Assembly: GCF_018531195.1 (NCBI RefSeq)
Contig: NZ_JAHDYS010000022.1
Coordinates: 1 to 45,152 of the forward strand
Source: Pelotalea chapellei
GTDB lineage: Bacteria; Desulfobacterota; Desulfuromonadia; Geobacterales; Pseudopelobacteraceae
Direction: 5' to 3'
DNA: 45,152 nucleotides
The position numbers and the translations under genes were made by a program. Below are positions 1 through 8,367 of the stretch, in pieces. The notes under the pieces are model-generated. The model saw nothing but the letters and a program-made list of their open reading frames with translations. It did no database searches and was not told where the DNA came from. Each line of letters starts with the position of its first letter. Position 1 is the first letter of the stretch.

Positions 1-33
1 AACAGAGAATCTAGTTACTGTCAGTCCAACATA

Positions 34-108
34 CAAGGCGTAGCAGCGCTACGCCGCACAAGGCGGGTTTCGAGGACTGCGGCGAGATGGCTGTTTTTCA
101 ACAACCTG
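34..108 (-). repeat. Dispersed palindromic repeat, copy A
   Basis: This copy reads on the minus strand and ends next to the stop of the glycoside hydrolase gene. It carries the conserved end GTTGTTGAAAAACAGCC and a perfect hairpin, GGCGTAGC-agc-GCTACGCC. Two more copies lie at 1305-1427 and 35156-35240. No terminal inverted repeat is visible at the outer end of this copy. It may double as a transcription terminator. Identity with a named repeat family is not known to me. Confidence 0.7.
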
Positions 109-115
109 TAAAGCA

Positions 116-1291
116 TTACATGGGGCATCCCTGTTCTCTTAGCATACGTTGAGCTTCAAGAAGATCGATGGCATAGGGTTCGTGAAGAACCCGCTTCAGC
201 AGGCCGTCATCCTGGTGCACAAGATCCCACAGTCCGCTGTTATGCCAGTGCTGGGGGTTTTCCCAATCATGCCTGTCTATGACCGGATACAGGCAGATGC
301 CTTCAACAGGCACTCCATTTGCGATTGCTTTAGCTACCTCGTCCGCTATCTCTTTGATCCAAATGCCACGTCCGATGCCGACATGGCTGGTCTCGCCAAT
401 GATGATCCGGGATTGGTACCGTTGATACACCTCTTCCAGCAGCTTGTGCAGATGTATGCGGCGCGGATCGTTCAAGTGCCAGTGCAGGCGGTCATTGCTC
501 AGGTATTCCCATTGATTGGAGTGGTAATAGTTGACCCCGATCACATCCAGATACTTTGGATCTCCCCCAAGTTCGGGACACGTTTTGCCGGAGAGCATAT
601 CCCACGCCTCGAACATGGAAGCTCGTGCGCTCGCAGCGGCAGCATCCAGATCCGGACGATCCGGGGGGGCGATGATATGGATGATCGGATCGACATGGAC
701 GAATTTTGCCTGGGAATCCACCTCCCAGATAGCTTCACATCCAGCGATGGTTGCCTGTACCAGCTGTTTTTTTAGCTGAAGGTCACGCCCTTTACCGTGA
801 ATCGCATAGGGATACATGACGTCAGAGTGGCAGATAGCCCAGGTGACAAACGACATCTCGTTGATCAGTGAATAGATGGGCACTGCGTTGCTGTGGTCAG
901 CAATGAAGCTGGCTGTTTCACCGCAAAAACGTGCAAAGCGGGTGATAAAGGCTGGTGAAAACAGGTCCAGATCATCTGGCCAGCCATAGTGGCACATTGT
1001 CCAGTTAATCTGGATGCCATGGTCACTGGCCGCCTTCAGAAAGGGAGCCACGGTGGAGAAATCAAACTTGTTGTGGTTTTCGATCAGGTGCCAGCGAACG
1101 CTTTCGCGTGCTACGAACATGCCGTGACTACGTATCAGCTGATAATCATGATCCACCTGCCGGTCATGCTGAGTGGCTGCAATCATGTCAAGTCTGTGAC
1201 GGGACCCGTTGATATGGGAGGCTCCCTCAAAGCCAGCCATCCAAAAGGATTTGAACAGTGATTGGTGACGATCGGCGATGGAATTTGTCAT
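116..1291 (-). CDS. Clan GH-A glycoside hydrolase (beta-glucosidase-like)
   Basis: This 391-residue protein has the layout of a TIM-barrel retaining glycosidase. The proposed acid/base glutamate is E145 in SLINEMSF, and the proposed nucleophile is E300 in RIIIGETSHVG, each at the end of a predicted beta strand. There is no signal peptide, so it is probably cytoplasmic. The substrate cannot be told from the sequence. In other genomes such domains sit near sugar-nucleotide or cell-wall sugar genes, but here the gene stands alone between two inverted repeat copies. The start has GAGG a few bases upstream. GH1 versus GH5-like family placement is uncertain. Confidence 0.72.
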   Translation of the reverse strand: MTNSIADRHQSLFKSFWMAGFEGASHINGSRHRLDMIAATQHDRQVDHDYQLIRSHGMFVARESVRWHLIENHNKFDFSTVAPFLKAASDHGIQINWTMCHYGWPDDLDLFSPAFITRFARFCGETASFIADHSNAVPIYSLINEMSFVTWAICHSDVMYPYAIHGKGRDLQLKKQLVQATIAGCEAIWEVDSQAKFVHVDPIIHIIAPPDRPDLDAAAASARASMFEAWDMLSGKTCPELGGDPKYLDVIGVNYYHSNQWEYLSNDRLHWHLNDPRRIHLHKLLEEVYQRYQSRIIIGETSHVGIGRGIWIKEIADEVAKAIANGVPVEGICLYPVIDRHDWENPQHWHNSGLWDLVHQDDGLLKRVLHEPYAIDLLEAQRMLREQGCPM

Positions 1292-1304
1292 GGAACCTCA
1301 CGAA

Positions 1305-1427
1305 CAGCTTGTTGAAAAACAGCCATCTCGCCGCCATCCTCAAAAGCCACCTTGTGCGGCGTAGCGCTGCTACGCCTCCGCGGGGCGTTCTCCGGTGGCG
1401 ACGATCTGACCATTTTTGAACAATCTG
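1305..1427 (+). repeat. Dispersed palindromic repeat, copy B
   Basis: This is the longest copy. It begins CTTGTTGAAAAACAGCC, contains the GGCGTAGC-gct-GCTACGCC hairpin, and ends TTTTTGAACAATCTG, the imperfect inverse of its own start. It fills much of the 311-base gap between the glycoside hydrolase and the kinase; nothing else is recognisable in that gap. With copy A it brackets the hydrolase gene in inverted orientation, both conserved ends facing the gene. Confidence 0.75.
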
Positions 1428-1602
1428 ATGGTATGTCTGTAGCTAGAGTTTGACGTAAAAAAGAGTCATTACGACCCTCAAATATACTGTCTGAATTTTT
1501 ATCATAACAATGGATACGAGGAGGTAGGAGTGTGTCTGAATTTGATATCGGAGAGAAGGCGGGAGAGCGGGGATTGGGAAGGCGAAGAGGTGGAAGGGTA
1601 GA

Positions 1603-4122
1603 TCAGATTTCTATTCTGAATTCAGCTCCTGCTTCCAGATTGCGTACGCTGAGACGCCCACCCATGTTTTTTTCGATGATGGCTTTTGACATGAACAGGC
1701 CAACCCCGGTTCCGTCTTGCGGCCCCTTGGTTGTGAAGTAAGGATCAAAGATTTTTTCCACGTTCTGTTCGGCGATACCGCCGGCGTTATCGGTGATAGT
1801 CACGATGGCTCTTTTGTCCAGCTCGGCAACGGTGACAGATATGGAAGGATTGCTGACAGCTCGCTCGATCAGTACATCCTTGGCATTGGTCATGATGTTG
1901 AGTAACACGTGAGAAAATTCATTGGGATAGCCCCAGACAACCGGGTCTACCTGTGCGTTTACCTGAACGGTGATGCACTTGTCGTTCAAGCTTCCGGACA
2001 TGAGTGAAATGGTCCTGTTGAGTGTCTCATTAACGCTGAATGCAACTTTCTCCTTGTCAGGCTTAAAATAGTTGCGGAAATCATCTATGGTCTGGGACAT
2101 GTGCAGCACAAGTTGCATGGAGGAACCCACACATTCCTCAAGGAACTCCCGATTAAGTTCTCCCAGCTCGTGAAACAGCAGCAGTTGTTGGATGGTGAGT
2201 CCCAGTGTATTCAGCGGTTGGCGCCACTGATGGGCGATGTTGCCGATCATCTCGCCCATGGCCGCCTGGCGGCTCTGCTGGATGAGCATCTGTTCTTTTC
2301 TGCGTAAGGCTTCCAGGGTTTTCAACCGTTCTTCCGTTTCCTGTTGCAGCGCCCGTTCAGCTGCATGACGACGGTCTTCCTCTTCCATCTCGCGCGTGAT
2401 GTCGCGAGAAACACCTATAAAACGAACCGCTTGGCCGGCATCATTGAAAAAAGCCTGTCCGCGTTCGGATATCCAGCGCACGCCGCCGTCGACAATGCCG
2501 ATAATGCGGTAGTCAAGCCTGTATTCACCGCTGCTGCCAGGTTGCAGCGCTTTATCCATCATGTGCAGGACCTGGTTGCGGTCTTCGGGATGAATTGAAT
2601 TCACGAACTGATCAAAATCAACTTCTACATTCGGTGAAATTCCGAAATTCCATTTGTTGACTTCCGACCAGAATAGCATTCCGGATTGAGGATAATAATC
2701 AAAGGTGCCAAGCCCGGTGGATTTGATTGCCAGTTGCAAAGTTTCTTCGCTGTGCCGCAACTCTTTTTCAATGATTGACCGGAAGCTTATTTCCTGTTTC
2801 AGCTTCTCAACAGTTAAAGCAAGTTCAACAGTGCGTTCGGTGACATGTTGTTCAAGCAGGGTGTTGTGTTCTTTCAGTAATTCGGCATTGTGCAGCCGTT
2901 CTGCTGCAAGTGCGGTTTCCGCCTCGGCTCTGATTGCGCGGTCCTGGGCCTGCTGCATTGCAGCGGTGATCCATGAAAGTATGGCCCCGCTTGCGATGAA
3001 GAAGAGGATGCTGGCGGTATAAACGGGTGCAAAGCTTATCTGCCCCATAGGGGATACAAAGAAATATCTGGCCATCAGCAGCGAAAAAACAGTTGCCAGC
3101 AGACCCGAAGCGAGTCCCCCGTAAAGTGCTGAAAAAATTATTGCAGGATAGAAGGTGAAAAAAATGTATGGCAGTTCAATGCTCTGCATGAAGAGCAATC
3201 GCACGATGACGGCTGTTACAACGAACACCGCGGAAACACCATAGCTGAATCTTCTCTCACACGCCTGCTCAGGGATTGGGCTGTTCAGACTCTCGCGTCT
3301 GGCAACCATGGCCGCACGCATCATATATATACCACCAAGGGCCTGGGCACTGCGCCCGATCCAACCTAATAAACCGCTGTGTACTGACTGCATCATCACA
3401 CCGAAAAGGCCGGTGGCCATCAGCAGCAGCGCAAGACTGTACCAGTACAAGAATAGTGAATAGCGTTTGCGATGCATGGCTTGCAGCAGTAATGCCGAGA
3501 GAAGCAACATTCCGATGCTGGATCCGAGCACAAGTTGCCGGATCGGAGTTCCTCCGGATCCTTGCAGGAAAAACAGGGGGAATGATCCCGAGAAAACTGC
3601 TTGAACAATACAGACGATTGCGACCGGGATGGCAAGGTACGCTCCAGCCAGCCACAGCTTCCATCGTGTCACGCGCACCTGCCAGCGCAATGAGATGCCA
3701 ATCCCGGCAAGATGGCACCAGGCAGCGAGCCACATGCAGATATTATGTATGGTGACCTGGATGTTGACATCAACTGCATGGGGAGATTTTTTGATTAGAC
3801 TAGCAATGATGGCAGATATGCCTGCGAATCCCCATAAAAGCGCACCGCATCCCAATAAGAGAATCCCGGGTGAAGGGTTTATGGAAAATCTACGTCCCGT
3901 CAAGGATGCTATTACGACTCCTGCGAGAGATGAAAAGGCGAGATAGGTTACGATTTGGGTGTAGGGAGAGTTATAGAGTAAATGGATATCGCATGCCCAT
4001 ACAATCAGCATGAATATCAGCAGAACAGGTATGGGGAGCCAGGCATATCGCGTCAGCAAGTGGGTCTTGGAGCGGTTGATCTTTGCCGGTAGGGCGCTGT
4101 TATTGGTGGAGGATGAGGACAT
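1603..4122 (-). CDS. Membrane PAS sensor histidine kinase (DUF4118-like, HWRQPLN type)
   Basis: The protein is 839 residues from the chosen ATG at 4122 (MSSSSTNN). A longer reading frame runs to 4305, but its extra 61 residues look non-coding. The N-terminal half has about eight hydrophobic helices, followed by a DUF4118-like membrane segment (IFFTFYPAIIFSALYGG), a coiled coil, one PAS domain, then the H-box NIAHQWRQPLN with the phospho-accepting His near residue 630. The HATPase domain shows DNAGGI, FDPYFTTK and GTGVGL. It lacks a receiver domain, so it should phosphorylate a separate partner; none is adjacent. Its kinase core closely resembles the one at 33808-35154. Confidence 0.88.
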   Translation of the reverse strand: MSSSSTNNSALPAKINRSKTHLLTRYAWLPIPVLLIFMLIVWACDIHLLYNSPYTQIVTYLAFSSLAGVVIASLTGRRFSINPSPGILLLGCGALLWGFAGISAIIASLIKKSPHAVDVNIQVTIHNICMWLAAWCHLAGIGISLRWQVRVTRWKLWLAGAYLAIPVAIVCIVQAVFSGSFPLFFLQGSGGTPIRQLVLGSSIGMLLLSALLLQAMHRKRYSLFLYWYSLALLLMATGLFGVMMQSVHSGLLGWIGRSAQALGGIYMMRAAMVARRESLNSPIPEQACERRFSYGVSAVFVVTAVIVRLLFMQSIELPYIFFTFYPAIIFSALYGGLASGLLATVFSLLMARYFFVSPMGQISFAPVYTASILFFIASGAILSWITAAMQQAQDRAIRAEAETALAAERLHNAELLKEHNTLLEQHVTERTVELALTVEKLKQEISFRSIIEKELRHSEETLQLAIKSTGLGTFDYYPQSGMLFWSEVNKWNFGISPNVEVDFDQFVNSIHPEDRNQVLHMMDKALQPGSSGEYRLDYRIIGIVDGGVRWISERGQAFFNDAGQAVRFIGVSRDITREMEEEDRRHAAERALQQETEERLKTLEALRRKEQMLIQQSRQAAMGEMIGNIAHQWRQPLNTLGLTIQQLLLFHELGELNREFLEECVGSSMQLVLHMSQTIDDFRNYFKPDKEKVAFSVNETLNRTISLMSGSLNDKCITVQVNAQVDPVVWGYPNEFSHVLLNIMTNAKDVLIERAVSNPSISVTVAELDKRAIVTITDNAGGIAEQNVEKIFDPYFTTKGPQDGTGVGLFMSKAIIEKNMGGRLSVRNLEAGAEFRIEI

Positions 4123-4375
4123 ACAGGTCTCGAAAGCGGATTTGTAAGTAAAAATACATGGATAAATAGTTTTAATGGCATTTTGCAAATGGTTGGCTAC
4201 CATATAGCAATGTACGGCATTTGGCAATGCCCTAAGATCCAACAGATGGGATTTCCAAATTACCCGGGCGCCAGGGGGTGCTACTTTGTCTGTTAAAGCT
4301 TGCACCAGTCGATCTCTTTGTGATATACATTTCGACCTGTTTATGAAACGGTTTTTCGCGTAAATTACAATTTAT

Positions 4376-4452
4376 GTCCTCTTAGCTCAGCTGGATAGAG
4401 CAACAGCCTTCTAAGCTGTAGGCCGCAGGTTCGAATCCTGCAGGGGACGCCA
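4376..4452 (+). tRNA. tRNA-Arg (anticodon UCU)
   Basis: The cloverleaf can be drawn completely: acceptor GTCCTCT/AGGGGAC, D arm GCTCAGCTGGATAGAGC, anticodon stem ACAGC/GCTGT with loop CTTCTAA (anticodon TCT), variable loop AGGCC, T arm GCAGG-TTCGAAT-CCTGC, and encoded CCA. It reads AGA codons. It stands immediately before the integron. No second copy of its 3' end is seen in the window, so it is not shown to be an island attachment site. Confidence 0.97.
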
Positions 4453-4460
4453 TAATATCA

Positions 4461-4493
4461 AGGGCTTACATCTTATGGTGTAGGCCCTTTTTT
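4461..4493 (+). terminator. Rho-independent terminator of tRNA-Arg
   Basis: A 10-bp stem AGGGCTTACA/TGTAGGCCCT with an 8-base loop is followed by six T. It ends tRNA-Arg transcription and also shields it from leftward reading of the integrase relic. Confidence 0.85.
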
Positions 4494-4549
4494 CATGCAA
4501 CCTCTTGTGCAACCTTTTTAATAATATGGGCTCTTTCGCTGCGGTGGAA

Positions 4550-5458
4550 TTAACCCACCGCTATCGGCACCGTCCGATCCTTCTTCCCCTTGCCGTGCAC
4601 CGTCAGTTTACCCGCATCAAAATTGAAATCCCCCACCCGCAGTTGCAGGCACTCAAACTGCCGCAGTCCACAACCAAACAGTAGCTTTACCACCAGATCG
4701 AACGGATAGGAAAGGTGGGCAAGTATGGCGTCGATCCCTCACGGGAAAGCACCATCGGTACATAGCGGGATTTCTTGGCTCGCGGTACATCCTTCAGTTT
4801 ACCAAACTCACGCTTTAGCCCGTTGCGATAGAAGAACAGAAGTGAGTTGAAGGCCTGATTTTGTGTTGTGGAGGCCACATGACAATTGACGTCCAAATAG
4901 GTCAGGTATGCTTTGACATCTTCACTGCCCAGTTCAGCAGGCGATTTGTTCTTCAATAACCGCTGAAACTGACGTGACCAGTTGGCGTAGGTTTTCAAGG
5001 TCTTGCGTGAATAATGCCGCACTTTGATTTCATTGGCCATCGCTTCCAGAGCCGTACCCACTCTGGCGAATCGGATTTTTCCTGGTAACCGGATTCGGAA
5101 TAGTATGACTTTCGAGCAATCTGAACCGACATTGCAGACACCGGTTGTAGCGTCTGCCCAACGGTGAGCCCTACAGCATCGCCCCGGAATTCTCAGAGCG
5201 TTCTTTCAGCACCCCCAAATAGAGAGTCACCGCATGATATGCTTGCCGGCGCAGATCTTCTGATTGCCCCTTACTTTTTAGCTTGTTGACGAACTGACGA
5301 AGGCGATCAGATTCATCCCCCTCGACTTTATATTTTTCGCAGAAATCCAGGAAAAAACGCAACCATTTCAGATAGTCAGGCAAAAACTCGTGTTTAATAC
5401 CTTTGTCGCCAAGATACGTACTATATGCAGTTACAAGCTGATCTGGTAGCTGGATCAT
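4550..5458 (-). pseudogene. intI: Integron integrase, inactivated
   Basis: The start (MIQLPDQLVTAY) is followed by an N-terminal segment (YLKWLRFFLDFC, KSKGQSED) and a core-binding domain (NEIKVRHYSRKTLKTY, TQNQAFNSLLFFYRN, VVLSRE) typical of integron integrases of deltaproteobacteria. It is broken three ways: a stop and frame change near 5060-5171, a frameshift near 4720, and loss of everything after the box I region (GCGLRQFECLQLRVGDF, KGKKDRTVP). The HxxRH box and the catalytic tyrosine are missing, so no recombinase can be made. It reads divergently from the cassettes, as usual for intI. Confidence 0.85.
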
Positions 5459-5484
5459 GTGCTTTTCTCTTTCGTTAAAATTAA

Positions 5485-5514
5485 TTTACAGGGTGCCGCG
5501 GAACGCCGTATAGT
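5485..5514 (+). promoter_or_regulatory. Candidate cassette promoter Pc
   Basis: TTTACA and TATAGT are separated by 18 bases and point into the array from just upstream of the first cassette gene. This is where a Pc promoter is expected. The attI site should also lie in 5459-5559, but I cannot fix its core; GTTAAAA at 5474 is one weak candidate. Confidence 0.45.
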
Positions 5515-5559
5515 GCCGTCAATTTTGCTGTTCGTCAATGCACCAATGGCGGGGAATTT

Positions 5560-5910
5560 ATGCTGAAGGATATGAAAACACACTGCCACCTAAAGCCAGG
5601 ACAGAAAGGAACAAGGCGGCTTCTTGAGCAATACGGCAAGTCGCTGGTTTGTGTGCGCTACCGCTACGACGAAAGTCGAGGCATACGCCTTAAAACAGTC
5701 GAGATTATTGTTGAAGAGAAGCCCTGGAAGCAGCCCCGTTTCAAGGATGGGGATATCGCACCGGTACTGGTGGGCTATGACGAAATAGATCTGAGGGAAC
5801 AGTTGCGAAAGCTGAGAGCACGATGGAGTCCCGAAGAAAAATTGTGGTTTATTCCCTATCGTTTGATGCGTGGCACAGAGTTGGAAAATCGGATTCCAGA
5901 AAAATGTTGA
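5560..5910 (+). CDS. Conserved hypothetical protein, first gene after the integrase
   Basis: A 116-residue, basic, soluble protein beginning MLKDMKTHCHLKPGQKGT. It has no signal peptide or membrane segment. The C-terminal half contains RKLRARWSPEEKLWFIPY, a pattern I recall from small hypothetical proteins in deltaproteobacteria with no assigned function. It sits directly downstream of the candidate Pc promoter. No attC follows it; a set of AT-rich direct repeats lies there instead, so it may be integron-platform DNA rather than a cassette. I do not recognise a function. Confidence 0.65.
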   Translation: MLKDMKTHCHLKPGQKGTRRLLEQYGKSLVCVRYRYDESRGIRLKTVEIIVEEKPWKQPRFKDGDIAPVLVGYDEIDLREQLRKLRARWSPEEKLWFIPYRLMRGTELENRIPEKC

Positions 5911-5934
5911 TTGGCGAAAAGAACGTATAGGCAT

Positions 5935-6009
5935 CTTATATAGGAATCCTGATAGGCCTCTTATATAAGAAACAAGCATCCTATATAGGTAACAAGTTTC
6001 TTATATAGG
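5935..6009. repeat. Four iteron-like direct repeats (CTTATATAGG)
   Basis: Cores are CTTATATAGG (5935), CTTATATAAG (5960), CCTATATAGG (5980) and CTTATATAGG (6000). Starts are spaced 25, 20 and 20 bases, so most sit on the same face of the helix about two turns apart. Each core is itself near-palindromic and is flanked by GCATC-type and AACAA-type bases. They occupy the gap upstream of the gene at 6053. A regulator-binding cluster is the simplest reading. Confidence 0.7.
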
Positions 6010-6052
6010 GAAACCGTATATAACCGAGTTGAGCAGAGAATGAAACGGAGGA

Positions 6053-6571
6053 ATGATGATCTTTTTTTCGCCGCGAAAACTAGAGCAGCAGCTTTTAAAT
6101 GAAAGTATTACAGCATGGGAAAAGGCAAAATATCTTGTGCTCGCAGTTGTTGTAAGCGCACTTGCAGGCCCACTCTTCTGGGTTACTCCAACAGTAAAGG
6201 AGCAGCACACTGGCATTACAGCGCTGGTTCAACTAATGACGACAATAGTAGGTCTTTACATTACCTACAAGGGAGTCAGGAAGTGCTACAGCACAAATAA
6301 CCAAGAAGAAAAATTCATAGAAAGATTCATATGTCTCCGGGTGCCTTGGACAGTGATTTTCGGGGCCGTGCTGGCGCCATTAAGCATTGCTATCATTGTC
6401 ATTGCTAAGAAGGCATTTCCGGAGGTTCCGGATCTATCCTCCTTCATCATTTATATCTGTAGTCCATTCATAACCTACCTCTATTATTACGCTCTCAATT
6501 GCTCCTTTGGACGGATCAGCGAAGAGCAGTCAGAGGCGACCTCAACCAGCGGCAACAGCGGTCTCCGCTGA
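6053..6571 (+). CDS. Cassette gene: four-helix membrane protein
   Basis: A 172-residue protein with four hydrophobic segments (about residues 25-45, 55-70, 98-118 and 128-148) and a short cytosolic tail. No conserved family is recognised. CGGAGG lies just upstream of tandem ATG codons (6053, 6056). Its last codons and stop lie inside the attC site, as is common for cassette genes. It could be transcribed from Pc or from a promoter near the direct repeats. Confidence 0.7.
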   Translation: MMIFFSPRKLEQQLLNESITAWEKAKYLVLAVVVSALAGPLFWVTPTVKEQHTGITALVQLMTTIVGLYITYKGVRKCYSTNNQEEKFIERFICLRVPWTVIFGAVLAPLSIAIIVIAKKAFPEVPDLSSFIIYICSPFITYLYYYALNCSFGRISEEQSEATSTSGNSGLR

Positions 6572-6603
6572 CGCTCCGCCGCTGGTGCCTTGAGACGTTG
6601 GTG
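6540..6603 (+). repeat. attC site 1
   Basis: The left arm is CCTCAAC and the right core is GTTGGTG. The inner arms CCAGCGGC and GCCGCTGG pair, with the loop region TCTCCGCTGACGCTCC between. The layout matches an integron attC site. Confidence 0.7.
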
Positions 6604-6662
6604 TAGATAGAGTAAACCCAAAACTCAACGTCACAAAGACGCGAACAATAGGAGAGATTATC

Positions 6663-7217
6663 ATGAAGATTGTGCTGCTACTGGTTGTGCTTGTATTTTT
6701 TTCTGCATGCACTTCCGTAGACGTGAACAGAATAGACGGATCTAAGTATCACGTGAAGTCGCTCTGTATCGAGGAAAATAAAGACACCACGGTTCTCAGG
6801 TTGATTGAGGACGCAGCGGATACGAGAGGGATCAACACATCGATTTATAGAGAAAAACTACCCGTACAGTGCGAATACTCACTTTCGTATACCACTGACT
6901 ATAAATGGGATCTTGTTTCTTTTCTTGCCGACGCCCAGTTCTTCATTAAGAAAAGTGACACCGAGATTGCAACCGCTAAATACCATCACTATGGCGGTTT
7001 AGACTTTAGCAAGTTCAAGGATGCAGAATCAAAACTAACGCCAGTGTTGGATTCCCTGTTTATCGATTTCAAGAGAGTTGCCAAAGCTTCAGATGACAAA
7101 ATGTTATCCAACAAATACAATTCGCTCAGGGAAGCCAAGAAACTACTTGATGAAGGTGTAATTACTCAGGAAGAATTCCAACGAGAGAAAGCGAAGTTCT
7201 TCGCCAATCCTAATTGA
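6663..7217 (+). CDS. Cassette gene: SHOCT-domain lipoprotein
   Basis: The N-terminus MKIVLLLVVLVFFSACTS is a signal peptide with a lipobox-like FSAC, so Cys16 is the likely lipidated residue. The middle is unrecognised. The C-terminus (SLREAKKLLDEGVITQEEF) fits the SHOCT motif, a short helical region often at protein ends and thought to mediate oligomerisation. The product is 184 residues, expected at the outer or inner membrane facing the periplasm. AGGAG precedes the ATG. The following attC is degenerate. Confidence 0.75.
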   Translation: MKIVLLLVVLVFFSACTSVDVNRIDGSKYHVKSLCIEENKDTTVLRLIEDAADTRGINTSIYREKLPVQCEYSLSYTTDYKWDLVSFLADAQFFIKKSDTEIATAKYHHYGGLDFSKFKDAESKLTPVLDSLFIDFKRVAKASDDKMLSNKYNSLREAKKLLDEGVITQEEFQREKAKFFANPN

Positions 7218-7268
7218 AAGTCGGCTAAGTAATAAAAAAAGCGGGTGCCCTTGAAAATGGAAAATGAT

Positions 7269-7325
7269 TCCCAACCAGCCGGTTGCACGCGGCCTAAGGG
7301 CGGTGAACCGGGCATCACGTGATCT
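7269..7325 (+). repeat. attC site 2, degenerate
   Basis: The left arm TCCCAAC and paired inner arms (AGCCGGTT with AACCGGGC) are kept, but the right core reads GTGATCT instead of GTTRRRY. The second T, next to the strand-exchange point, is changed, so the site is probably recombination-dead. Confidence 0.5.
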
Positions 7326-7346
7326 GAATAAAGAGAAATTGAGGCT

Positions 7347-7874
7347 ATGCACAAAAGGAAACTACCACTGAAGGGGTTTAACTTAAAAAGGTGGGAATGG
7401 TCGACGGTAATCGGAATCGTTACTCTCGCCTGCACTATTTACCTCGTCAACCTCGAACCAAATCTCAAATATTCCTCTTTTAACTACAACGACAAGCTTA
7501 TTGGTCGCAAGATCGACAGCAAAAACAACTTCCTGTACCACTTCAGCATCACTCCCAGATTTAAAAACGCTTCCTTCAAAACAGGCTATGTTGACAAAGT
7601 GGAGTTTGTGCCAGTTTCCATTGAGACCATTCCTGATGTGAAGGTTATAAGCATTCGAAAAGCACCCATCCCGTGGCGTTCTGTAGAGGATGTCGAAATT
7701 CAGTTTATAGTAACAGTACCAACTGATTTTGATGCGAAATTAAAAGAAAAAAAGGTGAGCACGGAGTTAATTGTTAATGCATATGACAATACTGGAAAAA
7801 AGATAGAAAGATCGACGGATGGACGATTCATACGAGGTTATCTGAACCTTTGGGGGACTATAGTCAGGAATTAA
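7347..7874 (+). CDS. Cassette gene: single-pass membrane protein of unknown function
   Basis: This 175-residue protein has one N-terminal membrane anchor (about residues 17-35, STVIGIVTLACTIYLV). An extracytoplasmic domain rich in beta-strand-like stretches follows (VEDVEIQFIVTV, STELIVNAY). No family is recognised. It is followed 15 bases later by a frameshifted second gene, and the two appear to share one cassette closed by attC 3. Confidence 0.6.
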   Translation: MHKRKLPLKGFNLKRWEWSTVIGIVTLACTIYLVNLEPNLKYSSFNYNDKLIGRKIDSKNNFLYHFSITPRFKNASFKTGYVDKVEFVPVSIETIPDVKVISIRKAPIPWRSVEDVEIQFIVTVPTDFDAKLKEKKVSTELIVNAYDNTGKKIERSTDGRFIRGYLNLWGTIVRN

Positions 7875-7889
7875 CACAAAGGAATAAAA

Positions 7890-8217
7890 ATGAAGAAAGA
7901 ATTTCAAGTTCTCAAAAACAGACCCCCAATCCACTGTGGTTTTAACAAGAGACTCGGTTTGTGCTCGGGACGATTGTGATGCACCCCATGAGAAGACCAT
8001 AAAGGTACACTCATTTACTGATCCTGATGCATTAGCCAGAGAGGCTGCATCAGGATATTTGCCAAATGTCGCCGGAGTCGGTCATGCTTGGATATGTGTT
8101 TTGAACGACATAAAGATTGCAGAAATCAAGACAACAGGAATCCAACCGCTGGTGAGAGAGATCACGTATGACGAAACTAATCGAATTCATTTCGTCTACA
8201 AATCGGCCAGCTATTGA
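7890..8217 (+). pseudogene. Cassette gene with a single-base frameshift
   Basis: AAGGA and an ATG at 7890 open a frame (MKKEFQVLKN) that runs into a stop. Removing one base from the A-rich run near 7914-7920 joins it to a downstream frame that continues DPQSTVVLTRDSVCARDDCD and reaches the stop at 8217. The repaired product would be about 108 residues, soluble, with the notable stretch TRDSVCARDDCDAPHEKT. Its function is unknown. A shorter product from the GTG at 7936 is possible. Confidence 0.6.
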
Positions 8218-8227
8218 AAGAGAACAG

Positions 8228-8292
8228 GGCTAACCAGGCGGCGGCAGCTGGTCTTCGCTACGCTCCGCCGCTGCGCCCCCACGACGTTAGAT
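8228..8292 (+). repeat. attC site 3
   Basis: Left arm GGCTAAC, right core GTTAGAT (fits GTTRRRY). The inner region GGCGGCGGCAGC pairs with CCGCCGCTGCGCC around a TTCGCTACGCT loop. A well-formed site. Confidence 0.85.
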
Positions 8293-8367
8293 GAAGAAGG
8301 AGAATATGAAGGAATTTTTCACCATGCTTTTCTTTGGCAGTTCACTGCTTTTGAGGGTTTGTGGCTT

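Noticed and set aside
4123-4305. Longer N-terminus of the membrane kinase from 4305
   Set aside because: The extra 61 residues lack coding character and precede the usual start of the membrane region.
4376-4452. tRNA-Arg as attachment site of a genomic island that includes the integron
   Set aside because: No second copy of the tRNA 3' end was found in the window and no phage-type integrase is next to it; the nearby recombinase is an integron integrase, which does not target tRNA genes.
5935-6009. CRISPR array
   Set aside because: The repeats are about 10 bases with no unique spacers and no cas genes; direct repeats of a binding-site type fit better.
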